A stretch of DNA of 20,779 nucleotides from JAMLGJ01 sp047972145 (GTDB lineage: Bacteria > Actinomycetota > Acidimicrobiia > Acidimicrobiales > Microtrichaceae). Where the stretch lies: assembly GCA_047972145.1 (NCBI GenBank), contig JBKEAI010000241.1, forward strand, positions 1 to 20,779, read 5' to 3'. Positions 7,536-15,135 of this stretch are shown in pieces. Below the pieces are notes generated by a model, which had not been told where the DNA came from, searched no databases, and worked only from the letters and a program-made list of their open reading frames with translations. How positions within the stretch are numbered: the stretch's first letter is position 1; the number at the start of each line of letters is the position of its first letter. A program made the translations under genes and the position numbers.

Positions 7536-8356
7536 GGCGCGTGCCCGCCCAGTTCCGAGCGCAGCGCTGTGAGAGTTGCGGTGGAACCCCGGCGCAGCAA
7601 CGTGACATCGGCCGACACCCCGAACAGGCGGGCTCCACGATCGGCGTAGTGAGCGACGTCACCTTGGTCGAACGCATTCACCCCCACGGCGACGCCGCGC
7701 TCGGTGGCCGCAGCGATCACCCGCTCCACCAGCTCGCGAACGGTGTGGTGGCGTGGCTGACCCAGGAGACCCACAGACGCCGCGAGGTCGGCGGGGCCGA
7801 CGAACACAGCTTCGACCCCCTCGACCTCGAGAATCCCCTCGATCTGCTCCACGGCGCGCACGGATTCGATCTGGAGGATCAACGCATGGGCCTCGCCGCT
7901 GCGACCCAGGTAGTCGCCGAGCTCGCTCCACCTCGTAGCGCGGGCGAAACCCCCACCGACACCACGGGTCCCCGATGGCGGATAGCCCGCCGCGGCGATC
8001 GCGGCGCGGGCATCGTCGGCCGTGTCGATCATCGGCACCATCACACCCCTTGCGCCCACATCCAACAGGCGGCCGATCTCGGCGGGATCCTTGGAGGGGG
8101 CACGAACGACCGTGAACGCCGGGCTCGCCTCGAGCGCCCTCAACTGGTCCGCGATGCCCGGGAGGGTCTGCGGCGTGTGTTCGGCATCGATGATCAGCCA
8201 GTCGGCACCCGAGCCCCCCAAGAGCTCCGCGACGGTCGGAGAAGCCGAAGCCAGCCACAGCCCGAGCATCATCTCTCCAGAGTCCAACCGCTGACGCCAC
8301 TGCGTCGCGCTCATCGCCGGGCGGGCACCGTCGAAGTCGTCTAGACGAACCGGCAT
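7532..8356 (-). CDS. HpaI/HpcH-family class II pyruvate aldolase
   Basis: This 274-residue enzyme matches 4-hydroxy-2-oxo-acid aldolases: WLIIDAEHTPQ (Glu59, His60), VRAPS (Arg85), LQIES (Glu164) and VGPADLAASVG (Asp190) carry the metal, the base and the pyruvate-binding arginine. It should cleave a 4-hydroxy-2-oxoacid to pyruvate plus an aldehyde. In the classical mhp pathway this step uses MhpE, an unrelated DmpG-type aldolase coupled to MhpF, and neither is seen here. ATG at 8356 is preferred because GGGAGGG lies about 5 nt upstream; it overlaps the MhpD-like gene by 16 nt. Residues 1-14 extend beyond a typical HpaI start, so Met15 (8314) is an alternative. Confidence 0.85.
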   Translation of the reverse strand: MPVRLDDFDGARPAMSATQWRQRLDSGEMMLGLWLASASPTVAELLGGSGADWLIIDAEHTPQTLPGIADQLRALEASPAFTVVRAPSKDPAEIGRLLDVGARGVMVPMIDTADDARAAIAAAGYPPSGTRGVGGGFARATRWSELGDYLGRSGEAHALILQIESVRAVEQIEGILEVEGVEAVFVGPADLAASVGLLGQPRHHTVRELVERVIAAATERGVAVGVNAFDQGDVAHYADRGARLFGVSADVTLLRRGSTATLTALRSELGGHAP

Positions 8357-9141
8357 GAGGCCCTCCCATGGTCCCCGAAGTCGGCCACCACGTGGTCACC
8401 GACCGCCACCGGCAGAGACTGGATCAACGAGCCGGACAGCACGATCTGACCGGACTCCAGAGTCTCGCCGTAGTCCGCGAGCCGGTTCGCCAACCAGGCG
8501 ACACCGGAAGCCGGGTTTCCCAGCACCGCTGTGCCCAGGCCCGTGTCCTCGATCTCACCGTTTAGCCACAGCTCCCCACCAACGCGGCGCGGTTCGATGT
8601 CTTGGGGGTCCGATCGTTGCCCTCCGAGAACCACACCGGCATCTGCCGCGTTGTCCGCGATGGTGTCGACGATCGTTCTGCGGTGACCACCGGCGTCGAG
8701 CATCTCCACACGGCTGTCGAGGATCTCGATCGCGGGGCACACGTACCCGGTTGCATCCAACACGTCCACAGCGCCGATTCCAGGCCCCTCGAGTGACTCT
8801 GCCATCACGAAGGCGAGCTCGAGCTCCACACGGGGGTAGTTGAAGGCTCCGTGGGGGATCTCCGCTCCGTCGGCGAACACCATGTCGTCGGTGAGCACTC
8901 CGTAGTCGGGTTCGTCGATGCCCATGGCGCGTTGCATCACCTTGGAGGTCAGGCCCACCTTGCGACCCACCACCTGTCGGCCGTCGGCCACCATCAGCGA
9001 CACGAGCGACCGTTGCACCGAGTAGGCATCATCGATGTCCATGGCGGGATACCGCCTCGAAAGCTGGGTGACGGTCCTCACCTCGGCACGGGCACGGTAC
9101 AACTCCTCGGCCAGATCACCGGTGAGTGCCGAGTCCAGCAT
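8341..9141 (-). CDS. mhpD: 2-hydroxypenta-2,4-dienoate hydratase-like (MhpD/DmpE/DmpH family)
   Basis: The 266-residue protein has VVGRKVGLTSKVMQ (Lys61), the motif YPRVELELAFVM (Glu106 and Glu108) and CPAIEILDSR (Glu139), matching the acidic metal-binding residues of the family. Members add water to 2-hydroxypentadienoate to give 4-hydroxy-2-oxovalerate, or act as oxalocrotonate decarboxylases; the sequence alone does not fully separate these. Its place between an MhpC-like hydrolase and an aldolase favours the hydratase. Its start overlaps the stop of the hydrolase gene by 1 nt (TGATG), and its TAG stop lies inside the aldolase gene's first codons. Confidence 0.85.
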   Translation of the reverse strand: MLDSALTGDLAEELYRARAEVRTVTQLSRRYPAMDIDDAYSVQRSLVSLMVADGRQVVGRKVGLTSKVMQRAMGIDEPDYGVLTDDMVFADGAEIPHGAFNYPRVELELAFVMAESLEGPGIGAVDVLDATGYVCPAIEILDSRVEMLDAGGHRRTIVDTIADNAADAGVVLGGQRSDPQDIEPRRVGGELWLNGEIEDTGLGTAVLGNPASGVAWLANRLADYGETLESGQIVLSGSLIQSLPVAVGDHVVADFGDHGRASCRFV

Positions 9142-10001
9142 CAGCGACTCAGGAACTCGAGGGCCGCAGGGTTGAACACCGTGGGGTCCTCGAAGTGCGG
9201 CCAGTGACGTACCCCGGGCATGTCGAGCACCTCGGTGTCGGGGATCAGACGGGCGATCGTTTGAGCTGTGCTGGCGTACTCGCTGTGGTCCGCGCCGGAT
9301 GCCACGACGAGCGTGGGAGCGGTGATCGCCTGCCAGTCGGACTCGCTGAGCAGGTTCCGCTCACGCTTTTGCGGATCCTGGAGGGTCAGCAGCCTGTCGA
9401 TGGTCGCTCTGGTGTCGTCCCTGCGGTAGATCGCTTGGCGCAGCCCGACGAGGTCCGGAAGCCGACGCTGCTCGTCCGCGATCAGGTGGTCGAACATCGC
9501 CTTTATCGAATCCCACTGCGGATCCTGGACCGCCTTCGTGCGCTCGGCGCGGATGCGTTCCATGTTCTGCTGTGTCGCATGGAGCCCTGCGGGCGACATG
9601 AGGATGAGTCGCTCGACGAGCTCGGGATACCTGCTGGCGATCGTCGCCGAAACCCACGCCCCGAGTGACATCCCTACGAAATGGGCGCGATCGACCCCGA
9701 GTTCACGCATCACTGCGCGCACGTGGTCGATGTAGGACGCTATGTCGTAGTCGCGGTCCGGTTTGTCGGTGAAGCCGTTGCCGAGCATGTCGAAGGCTAT
9801 GCAACGGAAGTCCGCGCTGAGCGCCGGCAGGGTCGGAGCGAAGGTCTCCCAGTGTGCGCCGGTGCCATGCAACATCACCACCGGTGCCCCGGTGGCCGGA
9901 CCGGCTATCGCCGCGCGGGTCCGCACGCCGTCGATGTCGAGCCATCGCTGCTCGAAGTCGAGTTCTGCGAGCATCAGCCAGATGCTCTCGTAGTCGCTCA
10001 T
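9141..10001 (-). CDS. mhpC: Alpha/beta hydrolase, MhpC/HsaD-like meta-cleavage product hydrolase
   Basis: The 286-residue hydrolase has the oxyanion loop MLHGTGAH (44-50), the strand text FDMLGNGFTDKP, the nucleophile elbow GMSLGAW (Ser112) and the catalytic-His region VRHWPHFEDP (His266), with an acid near Asp238. Carbon-carbon hydrolases with this text split the ring-fission product of extradiol cleavage into a dienoate plus an acid. The gene neighbourhood (MhpB, MhpD, aldolase) makes this the likely role. HsaD of steroid degradation is a close relative and cannot be excluded by sequence alone. Its ATG overlaps the DUF35 stop as ATGA. Confidence 0.85.
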   Translation of the reverse strand: MSDYESIWLMLAELDFEQRWLDIDGVRTRAAIAGPATGAPVVMLHGTGAHWETFAPTLPALSADFRCIAFDMLGNGFTDKPDRDYDIASYIDHVRAVMRELGVDRAHFVGMSLGAWVSATIASRYPELVERLILMSPAGLHATQQNMERIRAERTKAVQDPQWDSIKAMFDHLIADEQRRLPDLVGLRQAIYRRDDTRATIDRLLTLQDPQKRERNLLSESDWQAITAPTLVVASGADHSEYASTAQTIARLIPDTEVLDMPGVRHWPHFEDPTVFNPAALEFLSR

Positions 10002-10402
10002 GTCCCTCCGATCGGAACGAACTCGGGCGCGCTCGACCGCTCATCGAGCGCGCGTGGCCGGAATGTCACCGCCATGCCTATCGACACCGCATCCGGGTCG
10101 ACCCCCGCTATTCGTGACATGACACGTGGCCCCTCGGCCAGGTCGACCATCGCCACCACATAGGGGACCTGCTGGGCGAACGGGGCCAGATCGTTCACAC
10201 GTACCACCGAGAACGTGTAGATGACCCCATCACCGCAGGCATCGACCCACTCGACGTCCTCGCTCCAGCACTGCGGGCAGAAACCCCGGGGTATCGAATC
10301 CAGGTGTGCGCAAGCCCCGCAGCGCTCGAGCAGCAACCTCCCTTCGTGCACAGCGGCCCACCACTCGACGCTCTCGTGGTCGACGCTCGGAAGGTCAGTC
10401 AC
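9998..10402 (-). CDS. DUF35 Zn-ribbon/OB-fold protein, partner of the thiolase-like protein
   Basis: With a GTG start at 10402 the protein has 134 residues. Four cysteines form a zinc ribbon: CGAC (Cys28, Cys31) and CPQC (Cys42, Cys45). An OB fold with IYTFSVVRVN follows. DUF35 proteins bind acyl-CoA and form complexes with thiolase-superfamily enzymes, as in the steroid aldolase Ltp2-ChsH2. The GTG is chosen because it gives a normal family N-terminus (MTDLPSVDHESVEWW) and an 8-nt overlap with the upstream stop; an in-frame ATG at 10441 would add 13 atypical residues and overlap by 47 nt. The adjacent thiolase-like gene is the obvious partner. Confidence 0.85.
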   Translation of the reverse strand: MTDLPSVDHESVEWWAAVHEGRLLLERCGACAHLDSIPRGFCPQCWSEDVEWVDACGDGVIYTFSVVRVNDLAPFAQQVPYVVAMVDLAEGPRVMSRIAGVDPDAVSIGMAVTFRPRALDERSSAPEFVPIGGT

Positions 10403-11540
10403 GGCCGAGCACCATCGTCGCGGACGAGGAGAACCAACCACCGGTACCGCTCACGCATGCCACCTCCGGGGAGTCGACCTGCCGTGGGCCACTCTCACCG
10501 CGCAACTGTCGGGTGGCCTCGACGAGCAGGTAGAGACCGCGCATGCCCGGATGGCAGGCCGAGAGGCCTCCCCCATCGGTGTTGACCGGGAGACCCCCGC
10601 CGGGGCCGATGCCGACGCTCTGCACGAAATCACCCGATTCGCCAAGGGAACAGAAGCCCAGGTCTTCGAGGGTGACCAGCACGCTGTAGGTGAACGCGTC
10701 GTAGAGCTCACACACGTCTACATCAGCGGGACCCACTCCGGCGCGCCCGAATGCGACCGGGCCACTGACCGCTGCTGGGGACCGGGTGAAGTCGCGCCAT
10801 TCACTCATCGTGGTGTGTGAGGTGCACTCCGCGGAGCCCAGAACCCACACGGGGTGCATCGGCAGGTCCGCGACGCGGTCCTCGGCCACCAACACCGCCG
10901 CCGCTCCGCCATCGGAGCGCAAGCAGCAGTGCAGCGCGGTGAAAGGGTCCGCGATCGGCCGCGAGGAGTTCACTTCATCCACGGTCAGAGGGTCGCGTCG
11001 TTCGGCCGCCGGGTTGAGCTGCGCGAAGGCGCGGGCCTGCACCGCGACCTCGGCCAGCTGTTCGATCGTCGTGCCGTAGTCGTGCATGTGCCTGCGCGCT
11101 GCCATCGCGTACTTGGACACCAGCGTCGCGCCGTGGGGTGCCTCGTATTGGGCCGGACCTCGTGTACCCCATGAGCGGTTCGCCGAGCGCAGGCCGCGGC
11201 GCATGTCGCTGCGAGCGGTGGAACCGTAAGCGAGCAGGATCACATCGGCATGACCGTTCGCTATCGCGTCTACGGCGTGCGACGCCATCACCTCCCAGGT
11301 GGCGCCACCGATCGAGGTGCCGTCGACCCAGTTCGGGCGCAGCCCCAGGAACTCCGCAACCTCGATCGGGGGCAGGATCCCGAGGTCCGTCGAGGCGAAG
11401 CCGTCGATGTCCGACGGTTCGAGCGCGGCATCCGAGAGCGCCGCGCGCGAAGCCCTGGCGAGCATCGTGAACGGTGAGGGGTCTGGAACACCCCCGGTGT
11501 CCGCCAGGCCTACGCCCGCGATCGCCACACGACGGTTCAT
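10395..11540 (-). CDS. Thiolase-superfamily protein, SCP2-thiolase/Ltp2-like, without an obvious nucleophilic Cys
   Basis: The 381-residue protein has the thiolase fold text (MNRRVAIAGVG; ELYDAFTYSVLVTLEDLGF; VNTDGGGLSACHPGM). Where true thiolases carry the nucleophilic cysteine it reads GTSIGGATWEVMASH (74-88), with no Cys. A tyrosine lies in ELYDAFT (Tyr280) and another after HPGMRGL (Tyr337); catalytic tyrosines in the repurposed active site are known for the steroid side-chain aldolase Ltp2, but I have not aligned them. With the adjacent DUF35 protein the best guess is an Ltp2-type retro-aldolase, cleaving a beta-hydroxyacyl-CoA to a ketone or aldehyde and a shorter acyl-CoA. A degraded or alternative thiolase is possible. 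Its start overlaps the crotonase stop as ATGA. Confidence 0.83.
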   Translation of the reverse strand: MNRRVAIAGVGLADTGGVPDPSPFTMLARASRAALSDAALEPSDIDGFASTDLGILPPIEVAEFLGLRPNWVDGTSIGGATWEVMASHAVDAIANGHADVILLAYGSTARSDMRRGLRSANRSWGTRGPAQYEAPHGATLVSKYAMAARRHMHDYGTTIEQLAEVAVQARAFAQLNPAAERRDPLTVDEVNSSRPIADPFTALHCCLRSDGGAAAVLVAEDRVADLPMHPVWVLGSAECTSHTTMSEWRDFTRSPAAVSGPVAFGRAGVGPADVDVCELYDAFTYSVLVTLEDLGFCSLGESGDFVQSVGIGPGGGLPVNTDGGGLSACHPGMRGLYLLVEATRQLRGESGPRQVDSPEVACVSGTGGWFSSSATMVLGRD

Positions 11541-12331
11541 TCGCCTGTGAACTCCGGATCACGGCGTTCCATGAAGCTCGCGATCCCCTCCGCGCGGTCC
11601 TTCGTCGTGGAGATCAACGCAACGTTCGAACGTTCGTCGGCGCTGGCCGCAGCGGCGGATTCATCCAGCGCCCGCCGGTACAGAGCCTTGGTCACCCCGA
11701 GCGAACGGGTGGGCCCGGTGGCCAGGCGTTGCGCGAGCTCGCGTGCGCGCGGACCCACCTCCCCCGGGGCGAGCACGAGGTTGATCACGTTCCAACGTTC
11801 CAACGTCTCGGATGTCACCACATCGGACAGCAGCGCGATCTCGGTCAGTCGACGGAACGGGACCAGCCTGGACAGGTAGTACGGGTCACCAGCGTGGGGC
11901 ACCATCGCCCGACGTACGAAAGCGTGGATCCACCGGGCATCGTCGGCGGCGACGACCAGGTCGCCCAACAGCGCGAGGAGCCAGCCTGCACCGGCCACGG
12001 TCCCGTTCACCGCGGTGACCACCGGTATCTCGAGAGACCACATCGTGTCGAAGAGGCGACTGTAGGGCTCGTAGACGAACCGGTGCTCCAGCGGTTCACC
12101 GGGGGCGTCCCCGGCGTCACCCTGGAGGTCCGCGCCGATACAGAACTGACGCCCCGAGGAGCTGAGCAACACCGAACGGACCGAGCGCTCACGGTGCAGC
12201 GTTGCGAGGAAGCGATCCAGCTCGAGCGCTGTGACGGTGCTCAACACGGTGTCTCCCGAGCACTCGAGCACCAGCTCGGCCACACCCTGATCGACACGAA
12301 CACGGATGTCACCGAGCGAATCGGGGATCAT
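11537..12331 (-). CDS. Crotonase-family protein lacking both hydratase glutamates
   Basis: Starting at ATG 12331 (MIPDSLGDIRV) the protein has 264 residues; a longer frame from 12382 would overlap the flavoprotein gene by 35 nt and has an atypical N-terminus. The oxyanion-hole segments are present: FCIGADLQ (63-70) and NGTVAGAGWLLALLGD (109-124). Trp117 replaces the first catalytic Glu of hydratases, and an Ala lies at the second position. This rules against ordinary hydration and fits other crotonase chemistry such as isomerisation or C-C or thioester hydrolysis. It lies 16 nt after the KstD-like gene and overlaps the thiolase-like gene by 4 nt. Confidence 0.85.
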   Translation of the reverse strand: MIPDSLGDIRVRVDQGVAELVLECSGDTVLSTVTALELDRFLATLHRERSVRSVLLSSSGRQFCIGADLQGDAGDAPGEPLEHRFVYEPYSRLFDTMWSLEIPVVTAVNGTVAGAGWLLALLGDLVVAADDARWIHAFVRRAMVPHAGDPYYLSRLVPFRRLTEIALLSDVVTSETLERWNVINLVLAPGEVGPRARELAQRLATGPTRSLGVTKALYRRALDESAAAASADERSNVALISTTKDRAEGIASFMERRDPEFTGE

Positions 12332-12347
12332 GGGTTCACCGCCGTGC

Positions 12348-14003
12348 TCATGACGCTCCGCTGTCACCCACGGCAGCGGCACCGGTGAACATCCCCCACA
12401 CCATGGCCACCGCGAGGGTTGCTCCTGCGCCTCCGTAGATCATCCCGGTCGGGTTGGCCATCACATTGCCGGCGGCATAGAGCCCGGGGATCACCCTTCC
12501 GTCGAGGTCGAGCACCCGACCGTCACGGTCGGTGCGCGGGCCTCCTTTGGTCCCCAGCGCCGAGATGTCCACCTCGACCGCGTAGAAGGGAGACCCCTCG
12601 AGTGGCCCGAGGGTGGATAGTGGGGAATCGCCGGCTGACTGGTCACCGGGCCAACGGTCATAGGCGCTCTCCCCCCTCGCGAAGTCGGGGTCGTCTCCCT
12701 CACGGGCGTAACGGTTGAAGCGCTCGACGGTGTCGGTCAGTCCCTGGGCATCCACACCCACCGACCCGGCGAGCTCGGCCAGCGAGTCACCCCGCGACAC
12801 CCACCCGGGCATCTCGGAGCCCGGCGGTAGGCCGAGCATGCCGATCCGATCCACCACGGCCTGGTCGAACACCATGTATGCGGGGATGTTGGGATACTCC
12901 ATCGTCGCCGCGTCCAGCTCGTGGAACGCAGCGCCCTGGGCGTTGTAGCTGGCAGCCTCGTTCACGAAGCGTCGGCCGTCGCGATTCACCACGATCGATC
13001 CTGGAACCGCACGGTCCCTCACCGAGAGGTAGGTGACCTGTCCCCCGTCGCGCCGCGTACCCTGTCCCTTGACCACCGGACACCACCAGGCTTCGCTCAT
13101 GTTGCCGAGCTGTGCACCCACCCGCATCGCCATGCGGAGCCCGTCGCCGGTCAGCGTGGGGACACCCACGGCGTGGGTCATCGGCCCTCGCAGGAAGTCG
13201 CGTACGAGCACCGGGTCGTTGTCGAAGCCACCCGTGGCGAGTATCACCGCACTCGCAGCCACCTCACGCGTGCCGGAGTCGACCTGCACGCTCACACCGC
13301 TGATGCGCTCACCGTCACTGCACAGCTCTATCCCCCTGGCACCGACGAGGATCTCCACGCCTTTGCCGAGACAGGCGCGTAGGAGTCCACCGACCAGACC
13401 CCTACCCAGCCCTTCGAGCAGGTCCTGGGCCCGATGCTGCTCCTCCGCCGGGGTGAGGAAGCCGGTTCCACCACCCATCGGCATCTCTGCACACAGAAGA
13501 CGGCGGGGCTCGCCGGCGACGCGGTCGACCCAGTCCTCGAGCCCCCTGAACGAGACGAGCGCCGGTTCGATGGAACGTCCGCCGCGGGGCATGCCGCCGG
13601 GCTTTTCGGGGTGGTAGTCGGGATACCCATCGACGAGTTGGAACCGCATCCCGGAGTGCTCGTGGAGGAAGTCGACCAATTCGACCCCACCATCGACCAG
13701 GGCTTCGGCGAGATCGGGGATGATCAGGTCGTTGGACAGGCTGTTCAGGTATTCGAGCGCCTGTTCACGAGAGTCCTCTATCCCGGCGAGGCGTGCGAGC
13801 TGGTTGTTGGGAATCCAGAGAACCCCTGCTGACAGCGTGGTGGTTCCGCCGACCAGCTCCGCCCGTTCGAGAACGGTCACCTTCGCACCCGCGACAGCCG
13901 CCGCGAGCGCAGCGGTGAGACCCGCTGCACCAGAGCCGAGCACCACCACATCGGACACTGGGTTCTCGGACACTGGGTGCTGGGACATTGCAATCCCGGT
14001 CAT
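12348..14003 (-). CDS. KstD-like FAD-dependent oxidoreductase (3-ketosteroid delta-1-dehydrogenase/fumarate reductase flavoprotein family)
   Basis: From ATG 14003 the protein has 551 residues. GGGAGG ending 5 nt upstream decides this start over the ATG at 14027. It has the FAD motif GSGAAG (23-28), LERAELVGGTT, SAGVLWIPNN, and near the C-terminus ALGTKGGPRTD, IPGLYAAGN and IYGGAGATLA (Tyr523), matching the active-site Tyr-Gly region of KstD. Known members remove hydrogens alpha-beta to a ring ketone and pass electrons to a quinone or dye. Whether the substrate is a steroid or a smaller cyclic ketone is open. Residues 9-18 are a duplicated pentapeptide (HPVSE, NPVSD). Its start is 1 nt after the CoA-transferase stop. 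Confidence 0.87.
   Translation of the reverse strand: MTGIAMSQHPVSENPVSDVVVLGSGAAGLTAALAAAVAGAKVTVLERAELVGGTTTLSAGVLWIPNNQLARLAGIEDSREQALEYLNSLSNDLIIPDLAEALVDGGVELVDFLHEHSGMRFQLVDGYPDYHPEKPGGMPRGGRSIEPALVSFRGLEDWVDRVAGEPRRLLCAEMPMGGGTGFLTPAEEQHRAQDLLEGLGRGLVGGLLRACLGKGVEILVGARGIELCSDGERISGVSVQVDSGTREVAASAVILATGGFDNDPVLVRDFLRGPMTHAVGVPTLTGDGLRMAMRVGAQLGNMSEAWWCPVVKGQGTRRDGGQVTYLSVRDRAVPGSIVVNRDGRRFVNEAASYNAQGAAFHELDAATMEYPNIPAYMVFDQAVVDRIGMLGLPPGSEMPGWVSRGDSLAELAGSVGVDAQGLTDTVERFNRYAREGDDPDFARGESAYDRWPGDQSAGDSPLSTLGPLEGSPFYAVEVDISALGTKGGPRTDRDGRVLDLDGRVIPGLYAAGNVMANPTGMIYGGAGATLAVAMVWGMFTGAAAVGDSGAS
13951..13995. repeat. 15-bp tandem duplication at the N-terminus of the KstD-like gene
   Basis: TCGGACACTGGGTTC at 13951-13965 is followed by TCGGACACTGGGTGC at 13966-13980; a weaker third match (TGGGACATTG) begins at 13981. 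It encodes HPVSE-NPVSD immediately after the start and ahead of the FAD-binding strand. Confidence 0.8.
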
Positions 14004-14004
14004 C

Positions 14005-15135
14005 TCAACCTCCCTGCCCACCGGCATCCGGCAACGCCGGAGCGGAGGTCCTCACCGGTGGACGCCGCCGGTCGAAGCGTAGGGGCAGGCCGGGAACCCG
14101 CACCCCGAGATCGTCCACGGCGACTTCCAACCATGCGTCGTTGGACTCGAGTTGTCGGTCGGAGAGGACATCGGCGACCGATGCCACCCGGTCGGCGGCT
14201 ATCCCGGCGTCACCGAGAACCCGCTGCCAATGATCGGTGGAGGATCGTTGCAACACCGACTCGATCGCACACCGCAGCACATCACGGTTGGCCACGCGTT
14301 GCTCGTTGGTGGAGAACCGTGGGTCGCTCACCAGAGGGGACTCTCCGATCGCCAGACAGAAGCGGCTGAACTGCTCATCGCTGCCGATGCCGATCGCCAT
14401 GGTTCCGTCCGCTGCGGCGAACACCCCATAGGGAGCGAACGCCGGATGTTCGGATCCGGATCGGAACTCGGTCGTGCCCGCGAGTTGATGCGCTACGAGG
14501 TGGTACGAGAGGTAGGTGCCACCGACCTCGAGCAGCGATGTGTCGACGCTGCCTCCGACACCCGATTCCTCCCGGGCCCGCAGGGCTGCCAAGACCCCCA
14601 GCGCCAGCCACAGACCCGACCCCATGTCGAGGATGGACACCCCGACCCGAACGGCGGGCCCGCCCGGCTCGCCGGTGACCCCCATGATCCCGCTGCGGGC
14701 TTGCAGGACCGCGTCGTAGCCGGGCCTGTCGCACTCCTCGCCATCGGTGCCGTACGCGGACACCGCTGCGTGGACCACTCCCGGATGGCTGCGGGCGATG
14801 CTCACCGGGTCGAGTGCGACGGCCGCTTGGAGGGACGGCCGAAGGTTGGTGACAAGGACGTCGGCGTCATCGAGCAGACCGTCGATCATCCTGCGGTCGA
14901 CCCCATCGCGCAGATCCGCGCACACCGATGACTTGTTGCGGTTCAACACGGCGAAGAATGCCGAGGAATCGCCTCGTACCGGTGCCATGCGCCGGGAATC
15001 GTCACCCCGGTGACGCGGTTCGACCTTGACGACATCCGCGCCCAGGTCCGCGAGAACCATCGCCGCGAACGGACCGGCCACGTTCGTGGTGATGTCCACG
15101 ACTCCGACCCCCTCCAACGGAAGCGGCGCGCTCAT
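14005..15135 (-). CDS. Class III CoA-transferase (CaiB/BaiF family)
   Basis: ATG at 15135 overlaps the aldehyde dehydrogenase stop as ATGA and gives 376 residues (MSAPLPLEGVGVVDIT), the usual N-terminus; the frame stays open far upstream but only as a shadow. Motifs include NVAGPFAAMVLADLGADVVKVE (18-39, shown in part as GADVVKVEP), LNRNKSSVCADL and SILDMGSGLWLALG, where Asp170 matches the nucleophile of family III transferases. Members exchange CoA between acids or racemise 2-methylacyl-CoAs. In this operon it could prime or recycle CoA on the pathway acid, or epimerise a branched side chain as alpha-methylacyl-CoA racemase does. The sequence does not decide. Confidence 0.87.
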   Translation of the reverse strand: MSAPLPLEGVGVVDITTNVAGPFAAMVLADLGADVVKVEPRHRGDDSRRMAPVRGDSSAFFAVLNRNKSSVCADLRDGVDRRMIDGLLDDADVLVTNLRPSLQAAVALDPVSIARSHPGVVHAAVSAYGTDGEECDRPGYDAVLQARSGIMGVTGEPGGPAVRVGVSILDMGSGLWLALGVLAALRAREESGVGGSVDTSLLEVGGTYLSYHLVAHQLAGTTEFRSGSEHPAFAPYGVFAAADGTMAIGIGSDEQFSRFCLAIGESPLVSDPRFSTNEQRVANRDVLRCAIESVLQRSSTDHWQRVLGDAGIAADRVASVADVLSDRQLESNDAWLEVAVDDLGVRVPGLPLRFDRRRPPVRTSAPALPDAGGQGG

